Assembly (NCBI RefSeq): GCF_039621805.1
Contig: NZ_CP155073.1
Location: 1,240,001 to 1,304,000 of the forward strand
Origin: Paraburkholderia sp. PREW-6R
GTDB taxonomy: Bacteria; Pseudomonadota; Gammaproteobacteria; Burkholderiales; Burkholderiaceae
Reading direction: 5' to 3'
Length of the DNA stretch: 64,000 nucleotides
The translations under genes were made by a program, and so were the position numbers. Numbering within the stretch: the stretch's first letter is position 1; every line of letters begins with the position of its first letter. Of the stretch, positions 23,712 to 31,571 are shown one piece after another. The notes under the pieces are model-generated. The model searched no databases. It saw only the letters and a program-made list of their open reading frames with translations, and was not told the origin of the DNA.

Positions 23712-23788
23712 ACATCATGAACCCGGCTCAGGGCAGATACAGACTCGAAGAACAGAAAGACGCCGCGATCAGCGATCGCGCCACGTCT

Positions 23789-25246
23789 TCACATCATCTC
23801 CATTTCCCGCATCTGCCCCAGGCCGAAAAAACGGCCAAGTTCCTTCGCCATTTCGTTCAGGACGCTCATCTCTTTCTGCGAAATGCGGCGCGGCTCCTGC
23901 GTGTGCGACCAGTCGCCGTAAAGCAGGGCTACCGTCTGTTCGCTTTCGTCCACGATCGGCAGCAGCACGAATGCGCGAGCGTCGTCGAACGCGCGGCGGA
24001 ACCACTCGGGCAGCCGCGCGATCATTTTCGGGTCGCGGGCATTCTCGATGAAGATACCGACCGAGTTCGCGATCGCCAGATGAAAGACGTCCGGCTCGAA
24101 TGCGGTGTTGAAGGTCAGCTTGGGCAGTGCGGCGTCTATTCGCGGACCCAGCCCGAGGCGCGCCTTGAAAGTGCCGTTGCTCTGCTTGACGAACACGACC
24201 GTGCGCGCGAAGCCGAGACCGGCGAGCACCGTTTCCGAGGCCATGCCGAGCGCCGGCGCGAGCGGGCTGCCGGCGGGCAGCGCGCGCAGGTCTTCGACGC
24301 CCGACGCGATGCGGGCTTCCGGGCTCATGGCCTCGCGCGCCATGGCATCGGCGTTGGCACGCAATTCGACGATCTCGCGCATCACGCCGTCGCCGCCTTC
24401 TTCGCGGGCGAGCGCGATGCTCATCGCCTGCAACACGTCGGAATCGGTATTGAGCGCGTGGCTGTAGGCCTGCGCGAGTTCGGCGATGCGCGCCTCGCGC
24501 TCCCGTTCGGGCATGTTCTGCTGCGTCAGCACGTCGGCGACGGCAGTCGAGTAGTTGGTGATCGCGCGCAGCCATTGCACCTGGCGCGGCTGCTCGGTGT
24601 CCTGCGGGTCGAACTCGCCCATGCCGGCGCGGATCATGTCGGGCAGACGCCAGCGCACCGCGGCTTCCTCGCCGATTTCGTCGAATGTCACGCCGAGCAC
24701 CAGCACGCACGCGTCGGTCTCCAGCGCGCCGCTTTCGATGTGACGGCGAATCTGGTCCCACTCGGCGTCGAGATAGAAGACCACCAGCAGCTTGCCGATC
24801 TGCCGCATCAGCGTGCAGACCACGGCTTCCTCGCCGGCGCGCAGGTCGCCGCGCTCGGTCAGCTTGCGCGCGACGCAACCCGAAAGCAGCGTGCGGTTCA
24901 GTTCGAGTTTCGCGTCGATGCGGCGCGGCGCGCTGGCATGAAAGTGATCGACGATTTTCAGGCCGACGACGAGATGGCCGACCGCGTCCATGCCGAGCAC
25001 CATCAGCGCGCGCGACACGGTGGTGATGTTGCCGCCGAACGCAATGTACATGGCCGAGTTGGCAAGCCGCAGCACTTTCTGTGTCAACGCGAAGTCGGAC
25101 AACACCACCTGCACGAGGCCGGTGAAGTCGAGGTCGTCATTGTTCATCGCCGTCATGGTGCTGCGAAGCGACTGCGACAGCATGGGGAAATCGCCGCGCT
25201 CGCTCATTCGCGTCCATAGCCGGTCGAGCACCGCCGCCTTTACCAT
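23789..25246 (-). CDS. HDOD-domain protein with C-terminal GAF-like region
   Basis: A signalling protein of about 485 residues. Residues about 10-225 form an HDOD domain: FPMLSQSLRSTM, VLSDFALTQKVLRLANSAMY and ITTVSRALMVLGMDAVGHL, with no catalytic HD pair visible. The C-terminal 170 residues look like a GAF-type sensor (FARTVVFVKQSNGTFKAR, VGIFIENARDPK, FVLLPIVDESEQTVALLYGD). A start eight codons upstream (25270) is also open. I prefer the inner ATG because GGGA lies close ahead of it. HDOD proteins often act as adaptors in motility, biofilm or c-di-GMP circuits. This one adjoins two EAL-domain genes, but its partner is unknown. Confidence 0.85.
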   Translation of the reverse strand: MVKAAVLDRLWTRMSERGDFPMLSQSLRSTMTAMNNDDLDFTGLVQVVLSDFALTQKVLRLANSAMYIAFGGNITTVSRALMVLGMDAVGHLVVGLKIVDHFHASAPRRIDAKLELNRTLLSGCVARKLTERGDLRAGEEAVVCTLMRQIGKLLVVFYLDAEWDQIRRHIESGALETDACVLVLGVTFDEIGEEAAVRWRLPDMIRAGMGEFDPQDTEQPRQVQWLRAITNYSTAVADVLTQQNMPEREREARIAELAQAYSHALNTDSDVLQAMSIALAREEGGDGVMREIVELRANADAMAREAMSPEARIASGVEDLRALPAGSPLAPALGMASETVLAGLGFARTVVFVKQSNGTFKARLGLGPRIDAALPKLTFNTAFEPDVFHLAIANSVGIFIENARDPKMIARLPEWFRRAFDDARAFVLLPIVDESEQTVALLYGDWSHTQEPRRISQKEMSVLNEMAKELGRFFGLGQMREMEMM

Positions 25247-25337
25247 GTGAGTCCCGCAAAAGCCATACATGTTCCAAAGAATGCCGCGCCGACCACAGGC
25301 CGGCTCGTTCCGTTACGTATGCGCTTCGCCTGCATGA

Positions 25338-27167
25338 CTATGCGCCATGCAGCTGAAGCGTTTGCGCTTCGAAACGCTGCGCAAGTTCGTCGGAGGGCAG
25401 CGCCTTGCAGACGAGCCATCCCTGAATATGGTCACAGCCCATCTCCGTGAGCAGCGCGCGTTGTGCTTCCGTTTCGACGCCCTCGGCCACGAGTTCGAGA
25501 TCGAGTGTCTGCGCGAGCCCGACAACGGCGCTCACGATAGCCTGATCGTTTCGCGAGGTTAGCAGATTCTCGACAAAACTACGGTCGATCTTGAGCTTGG
25601 CCAGCGGAAAACGCTGCAGGTAAGCGAGGCTCGAATAACCGGTGCCGAAATCGTCGATCGCGAAACGGATTCCCATTGCCGTCAGCTCTTCCAGCAGTCC
25701 GGTGGCATGCGCGGGGTCGTGCATCAGCAGGCTTTCGGTGATCTCGAACACGAGACGGCGCGGATCGATACCGGTCAACTCGATTGCCTCGCGCACCGCG
25801 TCCTTGAAGCGCGGATCGCGGAACTGCTGCGGCGACACGTTCACCGCCACGTACTGTAGCGGGATGCCGCGCGCGTCCCACTGGATCAACTGCATGCACG
25901 CGACTTTGATCACCCAGTTGCCGAGGAAGTTGATCAGTCCGATCGACTCCGCGAGCGGGATGAACATGGAAGGCGGTACGAGCCCGTGCACCGGATGCGC
26001 CCAGCGGATCAACGCTTCCACGCCGACCACGCCGTGCGAGCGGCTGCTCGTGATCGGCTGGAAGTGTAGCGAGAACTCGCCGTTACGCACACCGTCGTAG
26101 AGGTCGGCCTCCAGTTTCAGGCGCTCAGCATCGGCCGGGTTGTCGTCCGGCACGTAGAAAGCAAGCGTGTTGCCGCCCGCCGCCTTGGCTTGCAGCAGCG
26201 CGTGGTCGGCCCAGCGCAGCAAATGGGTGTCGTGCCTTGCGGTGTCGTTGGCGTGGCGCACGTCCGGATAGAGTGCGATGCCGATGCTCGCCGACAGGTG
26301 CACCTGCTGACCCTTGTACGCATACGGCTGCTGGATCGCGGTCAGCAGGCGGCGCGCCAGCGCTTCGGCGGCTGCCGCCGCGTCGGTGCGGCTGGCAGCC
26401 GGCTTCACCAGGATCGCGAACTCGTCGCTCGCGATGCGCGCCACGGTTTCGCTCGGGCTCGTCATGTTCAGGATGCGCCGCGCCGTATCGCGCAGCATCT
26501 CGTCGCCGGCGTCGTAACCCAGCGCACGGTTCACGCGCTGATAGTCGTCGATGTCGAGCAGCAGCAGCGCGGCCGGCGTGCCGTGCGCGTCGGCCTGGCG
26601 CTGCGCGTCGAGCAGTGCCGGGATCAGCGCGGGCTGATTCGCGAGGTTGGTCAGGCGGTCGAGATGCAGCGCCTGGGTCAGGCGTTCCTCGGTGGCACGC
26701 CAGGACGAAACGTCGAAGCCCGCGATCGCGTAGCCGTCGACGCCGTCATGGCTGCTGCGCATGACGCGCAATTCCACGGTGATCGGATAGGTCAGCGACT
26801 TGATGAGTCCGAGCGTGGCCTTTTCGACATTGCCGGTGGTGTCAGCACGTGCAAGCAGCGCATCGAGGCGCGCCGCGTCGGCGGGCGCCACCAGATCGTG
26901 GAACGTAATGGTTTCGAGATACTCGCGGTGATAGCCGATGAAACGCAGGCTCGCGTCGGACACGTAGACAAAGCGCAGTTCGTCGTCGACGTGCGCCAGC
27001 AGATCGACGGCGCCCACCACCTGCTCCAGCGGCGCTGCGCGTGCCGGCGCGGGAGCCGGCTGCGGCTGGCCGACCTCACGACGGCCCAGCGCACGAAACC
27101 GGTCGATGACCGTGCGCAGGGAGCCCCGGCGGGGCGCGGTGATCCTGTTCGCTTCCATGTTTATCAC
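25338..27167 (-). CDS. PAS-GGDEF-EAL protein, degenerate cyclase and intact phosphodiesterase motifs
   Basis: A 609-residue c-di-GMP signalling protein. A PAS-like sensor occupies about 50-165 (VDDELRFVYVSDASLRFIGY). The GGDEF domain (about 165-340) has ASDEF in place of GGDEF, so diguanylate cyclase activity is unlikely. The EAL domain (about 350-600) is complete: GVEALIRW, NVSPQQF, FEITES, DDFGTGYSSL, KIDRSF and VAEGVET. It is therefore probably a c-di-GMP phosphodiesterase tuned by the inactive GGDEF and PAS modules. No transmembrane segment is seen. It lies 91 bp upstream of the HDOD gene on the same strand and may share a transcript. Confidence 0.93.
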   Translation of the reverse strand: MINMEANRITAPRRGSLRTVIDRFRALGRREVGQPQPAPAPARAAPLEQVVGAVDLLAHVDDELRFVYVSDASLRFIGYHREYLETITFHDLVAPADAARLDALLARADTTGNVEKATLGLIKSLTYPITVELRVMRSSHDGVDGYAIAGFDVSSWRATEERLTQALHLDRLTNLANQPALIPALLDAQRQADAHGTPAALLLLDIDDYQRVNRALGYDAGDEMLRDTARRILNMTSPSETVARIASDEFAILVKPAASRTDAAAAAEALARRLLTAIQQPYAYKGQQVHLSASIGIALYPDVRHANDTARHDTHLLRWADHALLQAKAAGGNTLAFYVPDDNPADAERLKLEADLYDGVRNGEFSLHFQPITSSRSHGVVGVEALIRWAHPVHGLVPPSMFIPLAESIGLINFLGNWVIKVACMQLIQWDARGIPLQYVAVNVSPQQFRDPRFKDAVREAIELTGIDPRRLVFEITESLLMHDPAHATGLLEELTAMGIRFAIDDFGTGYSSLAYLQRFPLAKLKIDRSFVENLLTSRNDQAIVSAVVGLAQTLDLELVAEGVETEAQRALLTEMGCDHIQGWLVCKALPSDELAQRFEAQTLQLHGA

Positions 27168-27466
27168 TGGGAACCTGTATTCGTCTGCTTGCGAGGCGGT
27201 CCGTCGCCCGCCGTGGCTGGCGGACGAGTCGTATCAGGCCGCCCCATCAGAACGAGATAACGACCCGGGCCGGGAAATCTTTAGCGGGTCGCGGTGAAAA
27301 ACAATTGGTAAGAATACGGCCGCGTGTGGCGGCGCGGGCGTCCGTCCGGGCAGATGATTTGGGTTAAAGTGCAGAGGCCCCGCAACCGATAACAAGGCAT
27401 CCCCGTTGTGCAGTGCCGGCTGTGACCTCGCTGCGTAGCTTTTCCGAACACTTGCACCGAAGATTT

Positions 27467-28804
27467 ATGTCTGAACGTCATATTGTCAGGGCCATCCCCG
27501 GGCACATTGAGGTGCTCCATTCAGCCGGTGACAACGCCGATCCGGCGGTTTGCAGCCAGTTCGTCTATCTGGGCCGCCAGCCGATTCTCGATCGCGATGG
27601 CGCGCTGCATGCCTACGAATTGCTGTTCCGAGCGGGCGCGCATAACTACGCGGAAGTCACCAACGACGCCCAGGCAACGGCACAAGTCGTGGCGCGCACG
27701 ATCGGCGGCATTGGCGTGCAGGCCGTGCTCGGGCAGCACCGTGGATTCGTCAACATCGACCGGGCGCTGCTTTTCAGCGATATCGTGCATGTAATGCCGC
27801 CCGAGCGCTTCGTGCTCGAAATACTGGAAACCGTCAGGATCGACGCACTGCTGGTGCGCCGCCTCGCCGAGTTGCGCCGGGCGGGCTTTCAGGTCGCGCT
27901 CGACGACGTAAGCGAACTGTCGGACGAGCTGATTGCGGTGCTGCCGCACGTCGACATCGTCAAGATCGATTTTCTGCTGACCGAACGTGCGGGGCTGGCG
28001 AAACTGGCGTCGACGGTTCGCGCGCATGGCAAGACACTGATCGCCGAGAAAGTCGAGACACGCGAAGACTTTGCGCTTGCGCGGGAGCTGGGCTTCGATC
28101 TCTTCCAGGGTTACTTCTTCGCGCGGCCGCAGGTACTCGCCGCGCCGCGCAACCGTTCGCCGCGTCCCGGCCTGCTGCGGCTGCTGGCGCTGCTGTCGCG
28201 CGATGCGGGCATCGTCGAACTGGAAGCCGAGCTCAAGCTGAACCCGAGCGTGGTGGTCCAGCTGCTGCGCCTCGTCAATTCGAGCGCATTCGGGCTAGGG
28301 CGCAATATTTCATCGCTGCGCGAGGCGATTATCGCTACCGGCACGCGGCAGATTGCGCGCTGGGCGCAACTGCTGCTTTATGCCGACGGCGGCGATCTGC
28401 CGTGGCGCGCCGATCCGCTCGTGCAGCTGGCGGGCACGCGGTCGCGTTTCATGGAACTGGCGGCGGCGTGGCTGCGTCCGCATGACGACGAGTTCGCCGA
28501 CGCGGCGTTCATGACCGGGATCTTTTCGTTGGTCCACGTGGTGCTCGGCAGCACGCCGGCTGCGGTGCTGGAAAAACTGGGTCTTGCGCTGCCGATTCGC
28601 GAGGCGATCATCACGCATCGTGGGGCGCTGGGCATGTTGCTGCGTCTTGCCGAAGCGGCGGGCGAAGGCGGCGACGCAGCGGCGATCGCGATGGGCCCCG
28701 ATGCGCCCAGCGGTTTCGCCCGCCTGACGCCGGAAGTGCTGGCAGATCTGAATCTGTCCGCGGCGGCGTGGTTCGGCGCGCATATCGAGGAAGCGGCGGC
28801 CTGA
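27467..28804 (+). CDS. EAL-HDOD signalling protein (YuxH type)
   Basis: About 445 residues with an N-terminal EAL domain and a C-terminal HDOD domain, the YuxH-like architecture. The EAL motif reads AYELLFRAG, later motifs are weakened (FVNIDRALL, VLEILE, ALDDVSELSD without the GTG loop, IDFLL, AEKVET), so catalysis is doubtful. The HDOD part runs from about residue 240 (LNPSVVVQLLRLVNSSAFGL, ISSLREAIIATG). An earlier in-frame ATG at 27413 would add 18 residues; I choose 27467 because GAAG lies just ahead and the N-terminal sequence is more typical. It is transcribed divergently from the PAS-GGDEF-EAL gene. Confidence 0.85.
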   Translation: MSERHIVRAIPGHIEVLHSAGDNADPAVCSQFVYLGRQPILDRDGALHAYELLFRAGAHNYAEVTNDAQATAQVVARTIGGIGVQAVLGQHRGFVNIDRALLFSDIVHVMPPERFVLEILETVRIDALLVRRLAELRRAGFQVALDDVSELSDELIAVLPHVDIVKIDFLLTERAGLAKLASTVRAHGKTLIAEKVETREDFALARELGFDLFQGYFFARPQVLAAPRNRSPRPGLLRLLALLSRDAGIVELEAELKLNPSVVVQLLRLVNSSAFGLGRNISSLREAIIATGTRQIARWAQLLLYADGGDLPWRADPLVQLAGTRSRFMELAAAWLRPHDDEFADAAFMTGIFSLVHVVLGSTPAAVLEKLGLALPIREAIITHRGALGMLLRLAEAAGEGGDAAAIAMGPDAPSGFARLTPEVLADLNLSAAAWFGAHIEEAAA

Positions 28805-29026
28805 CCGGCGGTGTATCGCCGGCGGCCTGTTAGCCGGCTATTGGGCAACTGCTGGCAGACTGTGGAGCCGCCCGAGTCGTGGTGCATCGTTAAGCGAGAT
28901 TTGCACGGATGCCGTGCGTACGTGGTCCAATAGCGAGTCGAAGCCGTACGAGTGGCCGTGAGCCGTCCGTGCGGTTTGCGCACTCGGTAGACAAAATCAC
29001 ATGCATCACGCCCGGAGGAATCGCAG

Positions 29027-29590
29027 ATGAAAACAAGACTCGTACCCTTGGCGCTGGCGGCTGTCATGTCGGCGGGATTCACGCTCTATTCGCTGAGCGC
29101 CTCGGCAACGCTCAAGCCAGGCGACGCGGCCCCCGCGTTTACCGCCGAGGCTTCGCTCGGTGGCAAGACTTACACGTACTCGCTCGCAGACGAGTTGAAG
29201 AAAGGCCCGGTGGTACTGTATTTCTATCCGGCTGCATTCACGAAAGGCTGCACGATCGAAGCGCATGAGTTCGCTGAAGCTGTCGACGAATATAAGAAGT
29301 ATGGCGCGACGGTGATTGGCGTGTCGCATGACAATATCGACACGCTGACGAAATTCTCTGTCAGCGAATGCCGCAGCAAATTCCCGGTCGCGGCGGATGC
29401 CGATTCCAAGGTGATCGGCGAATACGACGCCGGCCTGCCGATGCACAGTTCGATGGCCAATCGCGTGTCCTATGTGATTGCGCCGGACGGCAAGATCATT
29501 TACGAATACACCAGCTTGTCGCCGGAGAAGCACGTCGAAAACACATTGAAGGCCGTGAAGGACTGGGCGGCGGCGCACAAGCAACCGTAG
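29027..29590 (+). CDS. Exported AhpC/TSA (BCP-like) peroxiredoxin
   Basis: A 187-residue thiol peroxidase with an N-terminal signal-like segment (MKTRLVPLALAAVMSAGF to SASA, about residue 27). The peroxidatic Cys75 sits in the canonical P-x3-T-x2-C context (YPAAFTKGC). A second Cys115 (SVSECRSKFPV) lies 40 residues on and could be the resolving cysteine. It should reduce peroxides outside the cytoplasm, drawing electrons from an unidentified periplasmic thiol partner. GGAGGA lies before the ATG. Cytoplasmic BCP proteins lack the leader, so the export signal is the distinctive trait. Confidence 0.9.
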   Translation: MKTRLVPLALAAVMSAGFTLYSLSASATLKPGDAAPAFTAEASLGGKTYTYSLADELKKGPVVLYFYPAAFTKGCTIEAHEFAEAVDEYKKYGATVIGVSHDNIDTLTKFSVSECRSKFPVAADADSKVIGEYDAGLPMHSSMANRVSYVIAPDGKIIYEYTSLSPEKHVENTLKAVKDWAAAHKQP

Positions 29591-29690
29591 CCGTATTTTG
29601 CTGTAGACGCTCATTTTCGCAATGGTTTATTGCGGTGATTTCAGGCATCGCGCGTGCTAACTTTGGATTTTTCTCTCGTGCGAGCGTGCG

Positions 29691-30155
29691 ATGCCGATTC
29701 TCGTTGCTTTGATAGTCGTGATCGCGCTGATCTATGGCGCGGTGCGCGCGTTTTTTGCGTTGCAGGCTGCGTTCGGGCTAGCGGTCGCGGTCGGCGTGGC
29801 GGTGGTGGTTGCTCTGCTGCTGGTTGGCGCGATGGTTTATGGGTGGCGACGCCGGCAGGCCGTGGCGCCGAATATTCACGACGGAGACTGGACCCACGAA
29901 CTCACGGGCAACTGGGGGTCGGTGAGGCTGGCTGCCGGCAAACGTCTGTGTGAGATCCGGATTGGCGGCGATAGCGGGGATTATATTTTTGCCGATCTCG
30001 CTGGGGCGGAGATTCGCGAGCAGGGCGCGGCTTACCAGCTCAATGTGAAAGTCAAGGATGCGAAGCATTCGGTTTGGGCCTTGCCCATGCTGGACAAGCG
30101 GCAGGCCGAACAGTGGAAGAGGATTTTCTTGCTGGCTGTAGAGCAAAAGCTTTGA
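29691..30155 (+). CDS. Hypothetical membrane protein, two TM segments
   Basis: A 154-residue protein I do not recognise. The first 52 residues hold two hydrophobic helices (LVALIVVIALIYGAVRAFFA and FGLAVAVGVAVVVALLLVG) followed by an RRR stop-transfer and a soluble domain of about 100 residues with alternating strands (RLCEIRIGGDSGDYIF, AAYQLNVKVKDAKHS) and a C-terminal helix. The domain presumably faces the cytoplasm. It lies 100 bp after the peroxiredoxin gene. Confidence 0.7.
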   Translation: MPILVALIVVIALIYGAVRAFFALQAAFGLAVAVGVAVVVALLLVGAMVYGWRRRQAVAPNIHDGDWTHELTGNWGSVRLAAGKRLCEIRIGGDSGDYIFADLAGAEIREQGAAYQLNVKVKDAKHSVWALPMLDKRQAEQWKRIFLLAVEQKL

Positions 30156-30349
30156 GGTTGTTCGTATCTTTCCGGTCTGTTTCCAGTTTTTTCTGTTCTT
30201 ATTTTCAAGATCGTCACTTCGTTGAGAAAAGTGCCGGGTCCGGAACAAATCGTTAGTACTATCCGTTATTGGGCGGGCCGGGGTTTATCTCCAACCCGGC
30301 CTGTCGGCTGCGTGCGGCATTCCATCCTCAGTCGCACCTGGCATTCACG

Positions 30350-30386
30350 GCGCAGTTCTTACTCTGGCCAGAACTGCGCTTTTTTT
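30350..30386 (+). terminator. Intrinsic terminator
   Basis: GCGCAGTTCT pairs perfectly with AGAACTGCGC across a 10-base loop and is followed by seven T residues. It could end a long 3' UTR from the membrane-protein gene at 30155, or a separate small transcript. Confidence 0.88.
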
Positions 30387-30542
30387 CGTGCTCCTGATTA
30401 ATTATTTTAGGACCCGAACCGGCTTCAGACGGATTCTGCGCTTGTCGGCGGCGTGCCTGTTTACTGCCTGCTGACTGCTCGGTGGCACGCAATTCACTTT
30501 TGCATTCAGGTAATGGGCAGGACGTCTTTCTTTACCTATGAT

Positions 30543-30667
30543 AGGAGTAGATGTGGATTCATCCCCGTGGGCCACATCGTTGTCAGGCACCGATCCAGCA
30601 GCCTGTCTGGTATCGCCCCGGCAATTCCCCGTCCCGCGGCCTTCCTGTGGAAGGTCGCGGCTTTTTT
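30543..30667 (+). ncRNA. Candidate small RNA ending at an intrinsic terminator
   Basis: A -10-like TATGAT at 30537-30542 is followed by about 125 bases of structured non-coding sequence. GATGTGG (30550-30556) pairs with CCACATC (30572-30578), AGGC and GCCT can pair further on, and the terminator at 30634-30667 closes the transcript. No matching -35 was found at 16-18 bp, so the 5' end is uncertain. I match it to no known RNA family. Confidence 0.4.
30634..30667 (+). terminator. Intrinsic terminator of the candidate small RNA
   Basis: A 12-bp stem (CCGCGG and CCTTCC against GGAAGG and TCGCGG, one G-T wobble) with a TGT loop is followed by C and six T residues. Confidence 0.88.
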
Positions 30668-30801
30668 GTTTGTTAGATATGTTTAGGAAACCGGAATAAG
30701 TCTGCTCTTTTGATAACTTTGCGCAGCCTCGCTGCGTTTTCGTCTGGTCGAGAGGCGCGAGCGGTTGCCCTGGTTCTGTATCGAAGCCACGCTGGCCGGA
30801 T

Positions 30802-31329
30802 CTATGATGCAGATTTTCGGGCGGGCCTGGCGGGAAGAGGGCCGAGAAAAATCGCTTTGAGTTTGTCGCGGCCTATTACGTGTCCCAGTTCTGCGAATAC
30901 GCAGTAGTTGGCGATCAGCGTCACGAGCAAGATCTGGATTGCCCAGAAATGAGACCAGTTGAGTTGGGCGAGCAGTGTGCGGTTAGCGTCGAAGAGATTG
31001 GGCGAATCTTTCCAGTAGTCGTATAGATGCTCCAGGTAATGGAAGCACAGCGCGACAAGCGTATAAATGAGCGTCTTCCAGCCGGCGTTCCAGACGAGCG
31101 GTTTGTCGGGAAAGCGGTTGACGAATGGCAGGTGGTTCGCGAGCAGTACTGACTTGCCGAGAATCAAGGCCGCCACGGTGACAGACGCGGTGGTGGGCAG
31201 CGAAAGACCGGTGCCTCGCGTCATCAACGCGCGAATGATGACGACGAGATGGAGAATCACAAAGAAGAAGATTGTCGGCGGCAGCATCTCCACGAATTCA
31301 TGTCTGGCGGTGGCCATCAGCTTGTTCAA
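30802..31329 (-). CDS. Conserved-looking four-TM membrane protein of unknown function
   Basis: 175 residues read from a TTG start, chosen because a strong AAGGAGG lies four bases ahead of it; the nearest ATG is 12 bases further in. Four hydrophobic helices are visible: PPTIFFFVILHLVVIIRALM, ASVTVAALILGKSVLLANHL, TLIYTLVALCFHYLEHLYDY and FWAIQILLVTLIANYCVFAE. The tail ELGHVIGRDKLKAIFLG resembles unnamed short membrane proteins I recall from proteobacteria. It lies 242 bp downstream of mdtC on the same strand. No function can be assigned. Confidence 0.75.
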   Translation of the reverse strand: MNKLMATARHEFVEMLPPTIFFFVILHLVVIIRALMTRGTGLSLPTTASVTVAALILGKSVLLANHLPFVNRFPDKPLVWNAGWKTLIYTLVALCFHYLEHLYDYWKDSPNLFDANRTLLAQLNWSHFWAIQILLVTLIANYCVFAELGHVIGRDKLKAIFLGPLPARPARKSAS

Positions 31330-31571
31330 GGTGCCTCCTTGCAACGCGGGTCTCGATAAAATCATCGAGCATGACGTACGGCCGTCACGCCGCACATTCA
31401 TTCCCCTGACTTTGCCGTATGCGCCCGCAACCCGCGAATCATTGAGCTCGCAATCAGCCCGACGAGGCGACAAGGGATTCGACAAAAAGAGAAAGCCGAA
31501 GTAGCGTGCGCTGGCTAAATCGCCCGCTTGCGGGCAACGAGCCGTGCGCCGACCCGCGAAAGACCAAAAAT

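Larger units (their letters stand above)
30156..30801. other. Non-coding region with two strong intrinsic terminators
   Basis: No protein-like ORF lies in these 646 bp, yet the plus strand carries two textbook terminators 280 bp apart and several stable hairpins, including one at 30276-30301 (GGCCGGG/CCCGGCC). The second terminator has no upstream gene to serve, which is why I list a candidate small RNA here. Confidence 0.6.
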
